DNA from: Volutella citrinella
Lineage: Eukaryota > Ascomycota > Sordariomycetes > Hypocreales > Nectriaceae
Assembly (NCBI GenBank): GCA_034401135.1
Contig: JAWZSP010000001.1
Span: 3,224,001-3,288,000, forward strand
DNA: 64,000 nucleotides
Direction of reading: 5' to 3'
How positions within the stretch are numbered: the first letter of the stretch is position 1; every line of letters starts with the position of its first letter. Below, in pieces: positions 22,056 to 30,882 of the stretch. The translations under genes were made by a program, and so were the position numbers. Below the pieces are notes generated by a model. It was given only the letters and a program-made list of their open reading frames with translations, was not told the origin of the DNA and did not search any database.

Positions 22056-24149
22056 GGCGTGCGTGAGATTCCTTGCAGTTGGCGAAAGCAAGGCGGGAAG
22101 GAGGCCTGGGGGGCCTAGAAAGGATAAAGGAGGAGAGTTGGGGAGGGAAGCAGGAGCAAACGGTGGTCCGGCGTCTAGATCATGGCGTGTGTAGGAAGGT
22201 GTTTCTACTTTAGGCCTCGTCGGGCGATTCGGGAAAGAGGGCGGTCCTCGCGGTCGCGGAGGAGCGAGTGCGTCGCGTGTGGTGGAAATGACGCGAACAA
22301 AGAAACGAAGAAGCGGCGTCTGAGGGCGAGGTGAGAGAATGAAGAGTGAAAAAGGGTTGGGAGGATGGTCTGCACCTGAGAAAGTCAGACGTCAACGCGA
22401 AGAGGCTGCCGGTTCCTTGGATCGGCAGGCCGGTCGGGGCGTAGCGTATGACAAGCCTTTGTGTGTGTTCAACACCACCAACAGGGCCACAGCACGCATC
22501 AGCATCCACTGCCCAGGCCAGCCGGGCGTCTGCATGCCCCGTGGCCACGGTTGGCCACCCCTCAACTTCACATCCCGGACGCTGTCTGGAGCCCGTGGAT
22601 TGGGCGGCGCCTCGCACGCTCGGGTCTAGCCACAGGGGGGAACGGGCGGCCCTCGGCAAGGTGGAACAAGTCTCGACCCCCTTGCAAGCCCGCCCACATT
22701 TTATTCACTGAGGTGATGTGGAGGTGAGTGTGCCGCTGGGTGTTTGTTGACATTGCCCTGCAGAGATGAGATGGTTGTTGGCTACCCCAGGTAGGTGGGA
22801 TAGTTTGCCATTGCCACTTTCTTCGCCCAGCCAAGAGTGCCCCGTAACCAGCACTGCCAACTCCAAGCAGCAGGTGACAGCCCAACCGCCATTGGATGTT
22901 CGTTTCATGTTCACGCGCTATCGTGTCAGCTCGTCGCCACCATCAACTGAACGACTGCGCCATGCCGAATCGTCATGGCCTTGGGACGCTGTGGGTGTCA
23001 GCATGGGCATGCGCGAATGAAGAGAAAAGCAGTCCGTCGCTGCTTTTGGAGCTTGGTAACGAGAGACCGGGCAGTGATTGCGGGCAATTGTCATTTCAGT
23101 GCGTGGCTGTCGCCCAAAGTCCCTCCCTCCATGACGCAGTCAGTGCCCTGCCACAGACGCCAAACCTCCCACAACCTGGCTTGTCCCGGTGGACTGGCTT
23201 GCATAAATTGGGCGAGGCCACTAGAGGTGGAGGCTACGGCATGTCCGTCCAATTGGTCCATGGCCTCCCTCCCGAGCCTCGCCCAGATGGTCAGCAATGA
23301 GCGAACAAAGAGAAAATACAACGCTCGGCTGCCTCCCGTCCATGAGCCATCCTGAGATGATTAGTACAGGGAGCAGACAAAAAGCAAGTCCTTGTGCGAC
23401 CGTGTCGGGTTCCGCCCCCGTGTGGCTTCAGCATTAGGTGCATCCAGCTTTGGTGGGAAGCGTGAAGGCGCTGTTGGCGCACCCCCCAAAACGGGACCTT
23501 GCAGATGGGATGCATCTGCGCAGTCACTCACTCGCATGCTTCTCTTGTCATACGTACTTCGTGACACCTCACGTGCCCCGCAACCGACGACCTGAGGCTG
23601 AGGCAACATAGTATGGTATGTATTGGGGCCAGGCCATGGGCTTGAGGAGATAATTAAAGTCAATTTCCAGTTTTGGTTTCCCAACTTCAATAGCTCAAAG
23701 GTTAGCTAGGCGTAAGACTAGGAAACGCGATGGCTGTTAATTGGAGCCCCCACTGCCAACATATTCGATGTAGACACAAAGTAGGAATTAACCAGAATGC
23801 ACCATAATTCGCCTGGGAGAATCGAATTTCATCAGCTCCATGGTCTCTTCTGCTGCAAATACTTGGCCCCTTGCCCGTCGGTGCATGCACAGCTCTAAAT
23901 TCGCTGGTGACTTCTGGTATCCAACACGACTATCCCCAATTGCCCCTCCCACCGGCTACGCTAGGATGACAAATAACGGCGGAGCAGCGGACTGGTGAAT
24001 GTCCGCCCGACAGACGACCTCATTATGTGTATTGTAATTATTGTATTGTATTGCGCCCAGCTCACCACGACCTTGAGATTTGCCGACCAGACCCCGGGGC
24101 TGTATCGCCCTCTTTTGTTAGAATAAAAAAACTCTATTGTCGTTAGAAA
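22056..24149. other. Divergent intergenic spacer of 2.1 kb
   Basis: The spacer lies between the sirtuin (-) and the transcription factor gene (+). No reading frame has coding character. The last 150 bp before 24150 are AT-rich (TGTATTGTAATTATTGTATTGTA), unlike the GC-rich remainder, and may form the transcription factor promoter. No RNA gene was recognised. Confidence 0.4.
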
Positions 24150-25551
24150 ATGGTCTTCAAGTGCCCCTTCGACGGGTGCCTGCGGTCTTATCTCCGCAAG
24201 GAGCACCTTACACGCCACCAGAAATCCCACACCTCTCCGTCCAAGTACACCTGCCCAACATGCTCGGCGACATTCAACAGAAGGTATTTGATACCACTGG
24301 CACTTTCACCCGATGGCCCTCGTAGATCCAATCAATCCCGTACTTACCATTTGCAGAGACTCGCTCCGCCGCCATTCGATCCTCCACAAGTGGCCTTCAC
24401 CCTTTGGCCGTGTTGGCCAAGCATGCGCTTCGTGCCACGCCGCCAAAGCCCGCTGCGATGGTGGGAAGCCCGCGTGCTGCAGGTGCAAGTCGAAGAGCAT
24501 CGCATGTGTCTGGTCGGCGCCTGAACGGTCCGAGGACGAATCCAGCGAGGCCGACTCCAACGGCTTGGCAGCTTCGGCCACCTCGCCATTCAACTTCCCC
24601 TTGCCCCCGGGGACGTGTGAGATGGACTTGATCGGAGCGTATATTGAGAATTTCCACGTTCGCTGGGCAGTTATCCACCGCAGCAACTTGGAGACTGATA
24701 CGCCCAACCCCACCCTCGTCCAGTCGGTCATGACAGTCGGGTTGTGGTTTCTCAACCCAAATGCCGAAGCACGCCAGGCTGCCTGTCAAATTCACGACAG
24801 TCTTCTTGCAAGAACGGACAACGAAATAGTAAGCAAATATTCTGCGTTTGCTTCCCTCTTCTCTGGTTGAATTGCTTTCTCACCGCTTGTCAGCCAACAC
24901 TCATCCACAAGGCCAAGAACGGCCTGCTTCGCCCAACACCAGACCTTTTGCCGCCACTTCAAGCGATGCTTCTACAAAAAATCCTCTCTCTACACAGGTC
25001 AGGCATCTCAGATAAGAAGAGAGTGCCACCTGAGAGCAGCCTGTTTATCTTGTTAAAAGAGCTGGGTGCATATGACCAGCAAAAGATCGATGAGGGAGTC
25101 GGCAACTCTTGGCTATTGGGGGAGCAGTATCAGCGGTTCGTGTGCCACCCCTGTCGATCTAACCCGCAACGTTGCTCATAAAAATGCCAGGCTTGCCCTA
25201 TTCACCCTCAAGTACGAGATGGTGCATCGGGATCCATCCGCCGACGTTCTACGGTTTCCACCCACGTTCGATCCCACGATGCTCAAGATCAAAATCCCAC
25301 TGCCTCTGTGCCTGTGGAGCAGCCCAGCGACGCAGAGCCGAGTCGTCATGCCGCACGAGGGGGTCGGGCCGGACGGGGAGAAGTGCAGGAACCTCACCAT
25401 CAGTGATGCGTGTGGCAAGGCTGGCCAGCACAAGGTTGGGGCACTTGCTTCCCTTGTCTTCTTTGATCAGATGTTGGCGAGGGCCGTCATGGACTGGCGC
25501 AGCGTCCATGTTCTCAAGTCGCACAATACATCCCCTGTATTATTGTACTAG
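24150..25551 (+). CDS. Transcription factor with two C2H2 fingers fused to a Zn2Cys6 cluster
   Basis: Exons 24150-24283, 24357-24828, 24894-25135 and 25191-25551 give 402 aa (introns 73, 65 and 55 bp). C2H2 finger 1 is KCPFDGCLRSYLRKEHLTRH; finger 2 is completed by splicing (CPTCSATFNR+RDSLRRH). The fungal binuclear cluster follows, with Cys at about 68, 71, 78, 85, 88 and 95 (CASCHAAKARCDGGKPACCRC). The rest resembles the N-terminal half of a fungal-specific regulatory region. The third intron uses a weak GTTCGT donor, chosen because it restores YQRLALFTLKYE. At 402 aa the protein is shorter than the 600-900 aa common for this class, and it stops just before AT-rich DNA, so C-terminal truncation or pseudogenisation is possible. 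It probably regulates pathway genes, but no target is visible nearby. Confidence 0.75.
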
Positions 25552-26279
25552 CATAATCTGACAAGGGTATACCTATGCAGTTTTTGCTCCATCATCAATA
25601 ATATATAAGAAAACAGAAAAATTCCTTACTATACTGATTAGTAGTTGAGACTAGTGTTAAAAACCCGGGGTCCCTACTCAGTACAAGTTAAGAATTATTT
25701 CACAATAATTCAGGGGTTGTATTGTAGATGACCCCAAACAGGCCTTTGCCTGGTTTGAACCAATGGATGTTTCCAGATGCACATCCACATTTGCCAACAA
25801 GCACTGAATTAATCAATACGATTTTCCAGCATTCCTCGTTTGGATGTGCTGGTTGCCCGGAAACGAGGCGGACCAGGGTTCTGGGACTGCCCCACTCGTG
25901 GTGCAGATTGGCTCCACCCGGGACCACCCTAAGCCACCCCTGCTAGGCCGTGACGCGAGAGGCGCGCGTTCCCCGCGATAATCTCGCGCTAGTTGGTACG
26001 GAGTACACGGTTCGGAACCTCAAGGCGCGAGACGGCTCATGCATCCGCACAGTGGAGGTACCGCCTAAGGTGCATTTAGTACATTACTTGCTACCACTGC
26101 AACGACACTTCTGGCTTACGTCCGAAGATATTGAACAAAAGGCAAGGGCATCAGCGGAGTTTCCTGTAAATCATGGGTATGTCACAAAATAGCATCACTC
26201 TCTACTGTACATGTATGTCTTCTCTTTGACTTCATATCACCGCCACCCACTTGTCAGCGTGCTGGCCGTGCGTGCACAT
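25552..26279. other. AT-rich convergent spacer
   Basis: The first ~190 bp after the transcription factor stop are markedly AT-rich (AATAATATATAAGAAAACAG), contrasting with the GC-rich surroundings. The remainder is average in composition. It may hold 3' untranslated regions and possibly an old, degraded insertion. No intact repeat boundaries or coding frames were seen. Confidence 0.4.
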
Positions 26280-27917
26280 TCAGGCCACGAGAATCGTGCG
26301 TCTCTCCTTATCCTTCGATTTATCCTGTCCCCGCGTGAAATACTCCATACCCAAGATACCCGCCGTCATTCCCACGAGGTGGGACGCAATGTCGAGCTGC
26401 ATCTTCATGGACCGGCCAAACGCGGCGAGCTGGGGCACGAAGAGCAAGGCCAGGAACACGATGCCGTGGACGCCGTTCTCGGGCAGGCCGAAGAAGCGGA
26501 AGCCGTCGTTGCGGTGGAGCCAGAAGTAGGCGGCCGTGATGCCCAGCGTCGCGCCCGAGGCGCCCAGGGACGAGACGCTGAGCACGCCGCGCAGCGTGTA
26601 CGTGGTCAGCGTGCCCAGGAAGCCGAGGGAGCCGCACGCGGCGTAGAGGGTGAGAAACTCGGCGCGGCCAATCTCCTCGTGCAGGGCCTTGCCCACGAAC
26701 CACAGCGGGAGCATGTTCATGACGAGGTGGCCCAGGCGCTGGTGGGAGACGGTGGACGTGAACAGGGTGATGGGCTTGACGGTGGCCACGACGAAGATCA
26801 TGTACCGGTTCAGCACCGACCACAGAGGGGGCACCCTCCAGGTCAGGAAGACGAGCACGTTAGTGGCGACCAGGCCGCCCACGGTAGCCGTCGCCGTCGA
26901 GACGTCGCGGAGCAGTCGATACCGTGGCTCGGGCTCCTCGTACACGGTGGCCACTGCGCCCAGGAAGCCGATGACGAGGGCCACCACAGTGGCCGAGGGC
27001 AGGATGCGCTGCCACGCCTTCAACTCGGGAGGAGCCTCGAGGTCCGACATGGCCTTCTGGGCGTACTCGGCGATCTTGGGATTCGTGATCTGGCGGCCAG
27101 AGCCCTCGGCCTTGGCCAGGGGCCCAGCTGCCACCTCGCCCCGTTCCTCCCTCTCCTTGCGCTCCTCCTCCTCGGCCATCTCGCGCGCCTTCGCCTTGGC
27201 AATGTTTCGCGCGCGCATCTCGTCGAGCTTGCTGTGCCCGTACACGGCATCGGGTGTGTACTCGCTGGCGGGCTCTGCCTGGGCGGCCTTTGCGGCCTTG
27301 TCGCTGTGGTTGGCCTGCTGTCGCGCCTCCTCCTCGGCCGCCTCCGCCTCCTCTTCCATCGCGGCCAGCTCGTCCTCGGCCCTCAGGCCGGCATTGAGCA
27401 CCTCCTCCACGGGGGCCTTCTTCCTTAGATACTCCAGCGCCTTGGCGGTCTGGTCCTTGGTAAAGCGCGCCGTGTGGGCCGCAAAGGCCGGGTCGTCCAG
27501 CGTGCCAGCGACGCGCCGTCCATGAAGGATACGCAGTAGCTGGTTGGCCCGCCTTCCATTGATCCCCCGACCAAAGACCTGGAGCACCTCCGCATCTGTC
27601 AGGTCGCCTTTCCGGAACGGCAGGCCAACCTGGTCTCGGTAGTCCCTCGGCAGATCCTCGTATTTGACTATAATCTTGTCACCCGAGAAGAAGGTTCGTC
27701 GGTGGCCGGAGAGCAGCCTCAGGGTCAGGGCGGGTTCTCGGGCTCGTGGTATCCGTGAGTATCGGGTCAGGGCAGCATCGGTCGGGCGCGGGGAGCCAGA
27801 GATCCATCGCAAAGAGGCAGATGTACACGGCGTAGTGGTGAATGTTCGTGAGGAGACGCCGCGGAGGGCGGTCCTGAGGAGCGACCGCGAGGCATTGGGG
27901 CAGGCGAAAAGGCTCAT
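26280..27917 (-). CDS. Rhomboid-family intramembrane serine protease, probably mitochondrial
   Basis: Intronless, 545 aa. The N-terminus is an arginine-rich, acid-poor presequence (MSLFACPNASRSLLRTALRG), suggesting mitochondrial import. A soluble segment of about 250 residues follows, including a long Glu/Ala/Lys coiled-coil-like stretch (about 180-265). The rhomboid domain occupies about 305-525: several hydrophobic helices, HLVMN (H397 and N401, oxyanion region), LGASGATLG with the nucleophile S454, and ASHLVGMTAG with the catalytic H513. Both members of the Ser-His dyad are present, so it should be active. The long pre-domain differs from classical Pcp1/PARL, so I do not assign it to Pcp1. 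The start codon is 418 bp from the divergent Tma17-like gene. Confidence 0.88.
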   Translation of the reverse strand: MSLFACPNASRSLLRTALRGVSSRTFTTTPCTSASLRWISGSPRPTDAALTRYSRIPRAREPALTLRLLSGHRRTFFSGDKIIVKYEDLPRDYRDQVGLPFRKGDLTDAEVLQVFGRGINGRRANQLLRILHGRRVAGTLDDPAFAAHTARFTKDQTAKALEYLRKKAPVEEVLNAGLRAEDELAAMEEEAEAAEEEARQQANHSDKAAKAAQAEPASEYTPDAVYGHSKLDEMRARNIAKAKAREMAEEEERKEREERGEVAAGPLAKAEGSGRQITNPKIAEYAQKAMSDLEAPPELKAWQRILPSATVVALVIGFLGAVATVYEEPEPRYRLLRDVSTATATVGGLVATNVLVFLTWRVPPLWSVLNRYMIFVVATVKPITLFTSTVSHQRLGHLVMNMLPLWFVGKALHEEIGRAEFLTLYAACGSLGFLGTLTTYTLRGVLSVSSLGASGATLGITAAYFWLHRNDGFRFFGLPENGVHGIVFLALLFVPQLAAFGRSMKMQLDIASHLVGMTAGILGMEYFTRGQDKSKDKERRTILVA

Positions 27918-28334
27918 GGTGATTGTACGGGTGCGCTTGATGCGCTCTCAAGAGCCAGCGGCCCAGCAAAGCCGAGAAGAGAGGAGTCCTGCTGCCGTCG
28001 GCGCTGGGAGAATGGTATGATGCCGCGCATGAATTTAATCCCAGTGGAATTTTGAGGCTCCTGCGCCAATAGGCTGATGGCGGCCAGAACCGACAGGGGT
28101 TTTTCCTTTGAGCGCCACACTTGGGGCCGCGCCACGCCGTTGGTGGCCTACGAACACCCCACCATGTCCCACCTGTTGCGCCCACCCAACCATGCCCCGC
28201 GATTACTTTCCCAGCTTGCCAGCTTCAGGTTCACCCACACACGACGTTGCAAGCCCAGAGCTTCCACTCGACCATCCCGAAGCCCTTGTGCGCGCCTCAC
28301 CCCGGCATCCGCTCTCCCGTCGATATTCTACACA
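27918..28334. promoter_or_regulatory. Bidirectional promoter between the rhomboid and Tma17-like genes
   Basis: This 417 bp separates two divergent ATGs. An open frame runs upstream in phase with the Tma17-like gene from 28077, but its 86 extra residues are Arg/Pro/Ser-rich and do not resemble the family, so I treat it as leader. Confidence 0.45.
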
Positions 28335-28973
28335 ATGGCATCCTCTGCCGACACCACGCCCATCGCCCCGGCTCGGTTCGCCGCCGCCCTCAAGGAGCTG
28401 TCCGTGGGGATGCTGCACCTCAAGGTACTCGAGATTCGCAACTCCATCGCACACCTTCAGTACTCCAACGACCAGCTCAAGCCCTTTGCCGAGGGCTCTG
28501 CCTCTGCCGTGTCCGACGGCGACTCAGCCGGCGCCCCCGACCAAGACTGCATCGATGCCATCCGGGAGAACGAGCAGGTCATTGACCGAATGGCCGAGCG
28601 CATCGCCATCATCCGCGTCGAGGTCGAGGAAAGGGGCCTGAGCTGGACCGAGTTCCAGAGCCGCGACGAGCTCGCCTCCAAGAAGGAGGACGACCCCGAC
28701 GCCCCGACCGCCAACGGCGACGCAGCACACCGCACTCAGCCAGACAGTTCTGGCCAGGCTGCCACAACCCACTCGGCCTGGACCGACGGCACGTTTCAGA
28801 CTGGGACTCTCCGCAATGGCCAGGTGCAACTCGACAGCCAGCCTGGCCAGCCCCAAGCTCAGGGCGCAGGTCAGGGTGGCAGCCTCAATGACGAGCAGCT
28901 GCGGCGGGCGCTCGAGGAGCGGATGGGGAACCTTGGGCCTGACGACGACGACGATGACGGCGTGCACCTGTGA
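28335..28973 (+). CDS. TMA17: Tma17/Adc17-like proteasome assembly chaperone
   Basis: Single exon, 212 aa, starting at the ATG at 28335 (ACAATGG). Two predicted helices match the Tma17 pattern: LHLKVLEIRNSIAHLQYSN with a hydrophobic heptad (about 28-46), and a second helix introduced by DAIRENEQVIDRMAERIAII (about 79-98), equivalent to the yeast RENE-containing helix. The C-terminal half (about 115-212) is Asp/Gln/Gly-rich and disordered, ending in an acidic run (DDDDDDGVHL). Yeast Tma17 (Adc17) helps pair Rpt6 with Rpt3 during assembly of the proteasome base and is induced under proteotoxic stress. The match rests on helix motifs, so the assignment is moderate. It is divergently paired with the rhomboid gene. 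Confidence 0.68.
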   Translation: MASSADTTPIAPARFAAALKELSVGMLHLKVLEIRNSIAHLQYSNDQLKPFAEGSASAVSDGDSAGAPDQDCIDAIRENEQVIDRMAERIAIIRVEVEERGLSWTEFQSRDELASKKEDDPDAPTANGDAAHRTQPDSSGQAATTHSAWTDGTFQTGTLRNGQVQLDSQPGQPQAQGAGQGGSLNDEQLRRALEERMGNLGPDDDDDDGVHL

Positions 28974-29670
28974 CACGGCGCCTCCGGATCCGGGCGAGAA
29001 CACTTTGCATAAAACTAGGCGTTAGGAGCTGGATGACGACATGGAAGCGCGGGACAGGACGAATGGCATCAACCAAGGCAGAATACCCCCTCCCCCTCCT
29101 CGGAGGGAATCGCTAGTGTGGCGTGGCGTGTATGAAAACTATAAATTTGCATTTGAACTTTGATGAGCACGATGTGACAACAACGAAGTATGTGTAGGGG
29201 CAATCATGCAGCAGGTTTGATTGAATTCAGTTTCAATTGTTCGCGCATCGTCAGCAGTGGGGATGCTGGACAGACAACTACCTCGCTCCAACTTAATGCA
29301 CCAAAAGAGACACTTTTTGAGTACAGCGCCATGTACAAAGAGAAAAAACAAACAAGAGACATCAACTCCCCCTGTGACTAGTAGGAAATAAAACAAACAC
29401 CTGTGCCATCGCCGAGTTGCTATGCGTCCCAACGCCAATCCAGGACCGTTCCCATATGTCAACGGAAAATGCTTATAGACAAGACTTGAAGACAGCCGGA
29501 AAGAAAAGGAGAGAAAATCAACAGACGGCTAAAGGAGAAGTCGAGGGGGTTCTGAGTACAGGAGTAATGCTGGTGTGTATGTGAGCGTTGTAGGCGGATT
29601 ACAAAGTTGATGAGGGTAATGGAATGGCTCTAGGCCATCGTCAAGAAGGGGATATTGGGCGAAATATCGA
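28974..29670. other. Convergent 3' region
   Basis: This 0.7 kb lies between the Tma17-like gene (+) and the unknown basic protein gene (-). It is AT-richer than the flanking exons. No gene or structured RNA was recognised. Confidence 0.4.
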
Positions 29671-30882
29671 CTAGTCGGTATCGTCGCCCACCGGAGAAGC
29701 GGCGCCAGAGAGCCTCTTTGGCCGCGTGGACTTGCGCTTCCTGCGCTTCGACGCAATCTGAGACTGGCTGACAGATCTGGTGCTCATAATGGTCTCCAGA
29801 TTCGGGGGCTGGGCTGCATGGCCACCCGTAGCCCGTCGCCCTAGGCTCACGGCACTCTTGGACGTGGGCAGCGGGCTGTCCGAGTCAGAGTCCGAGCCGG
29901 CCCCAGGGGGCACGGCAATGGGCTGTAATCGCGGTTTCCGTCGCTCGAAGAAGTGGTCCATGGAATCATCCGAAGTATCGAACGAAAGACTTCGTGTTCG
30001 GTGCAAGCTCGCAGATCGGTTGGACCGGGTGATGAAGAGTGACTCGATGAGCTCCGTCTCGGTTGGATTGCTGCTTCCCTTCCTCAACTTCTCCATAACC
30101 ATCTTCTCCTGCACCATGCGTCCGAGCTGAACATCCTCGCTGACCAGTGTCTTACCACTCGATTTGCTGTTGGCGCTTCCCGCCCGGCTCACGGGAATCT
30201 TTCCTTCCATAACCTTGGCAGGCGGAGGAGGCTGAAGCATCCATCGATGGGCATTCCGGGAAGGATGTTTGCTGCTGACAACGGGTGGGTGGTAGTCGTT
30301 GATGGGCGGGTTCTTGGGCGTGAAGTAGAATTCGCGGCGTTCCTGGTCCGTCACCTCCTTGTCAATGCCCAACGTCGCATCAATAAGCCGGCCAGCGGAG
30401 CCGCGGGCTTTGCTGAAGGCATCCATGATCTTGTGTCCGGTTCCCTCTCCCCACAGTTCCTCGTCCTCGCGCTGGTACCCGTGGCGGGTGTTCCAATCCT
30501 CGGAAAGTGCGTCGTCGTCGTCGGGTATCACAGTCGTGCTAGCTCCTACGTTTGTTCGGCTCTCCCCGACATGGGTGTGTTCAGAGTCGCTCATCACGGC
30601 GCTCTCTCCAGCGGAGCTGGTGAGGCCTCGCTGGCTCGAGTTCTTGCTAGCCGATTTCTTGGGCAGACTGGGCCCCATGGTGATCTCGGTCTGCCAGTAA
30701 GGGTTCGTGTTGAAGGGCGACGGATGCTGGTACCGGTCCGGCTGATCGGCCTCGAATTTGGCCTTCTCCAGCCGCTCCTTCTTGGCCTGATCACGAGCCT
30801 TCTTCCGATGGCGGACCTTGGCACATGGCGTACAGGCAATGATGTAGAAGACGGCCGACTGAAAAGCGATAGGGAACGACAT
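29671..30882 (-). CDS. Basic fungal protein of unknown function with hydrophobic N-terminus
   Basis: Intronless, 403 aa. The first ~20 residues (MSFPIAFQSAVFYIIACTPC) form a hydrophobic segment that could be a signal anchor. A strongly basic helix follows (VRHRKKARDQAKKERLEKAK, about 23-42). Then comes a long Ser-rich, mostly disordered body with scattered structured-looking blocks: PFNTNPYWQTEI (about 56-67), TGHKIMDAFSKARG (about 147-160), and RREFYFTPKNPPINDYHPP (about 181-200). The C-terminus is very basic (SKRRKRKSTRPKRL), resembling a nuclear-localisation signal. Phosphosite-rich motifs (RTRSLSFDTSDDSMD) suggest kinase control. A hydrophobic start and basic tail fit an outer nuclear/ER or plasma-membrane peripheral protein, but I know no function. 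Confidence 0.75.
   Translation of the reverse strand: MSFPIAFQSAVFYIIACTPCAKVRHRKKARDQAKKERLEKAKFEADQPDRYQHPSPFNTNPYWQTEITMGPSLPKKSASKNSSQRGLTSSAGESAVMSDSEHTHVGESRTNVGASTTVIPDDDDALSEDWNTRHGYQREDEELWGEGTGHKIMDAFSKARGSAGRLIDATLGIDKEVTDQERREFYFTPKNPPINDYHPPVVSSKHPSRNAHRWMLQPPPPAKVMEGKIPVSRAGSANSKSSGKTLVSEDVQLGRMVQEKMVMEKLRKGSSNPTETELIESLFITRSNRSASLHRTRSLSFDTSDDSMDHFFERRKPRLQPIAVPPGAGSDSDSDSPLPTSKSAVSLGRRATGGHAAQPPNLETIMSTRSVSQSQIASKRRKRKSTRPKRLSGAASPVGDDTD

Noticed and set aside
26211..27428. 405-aa open frame on the + strand
   Set aside because: It lies antisense to the rhomboid gene; its Arg/His/Gln/Gly-rich sequence is what the GC-rich opposite strand produces, and it has no domain.
28077..28334. 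In-frame N-terminal extension of the Tma17-like gene
   Set aside because: The 86 residues are Arg/Pro-rich and lie in the shared divergent promoter; the family start fits the ATG at 28335.
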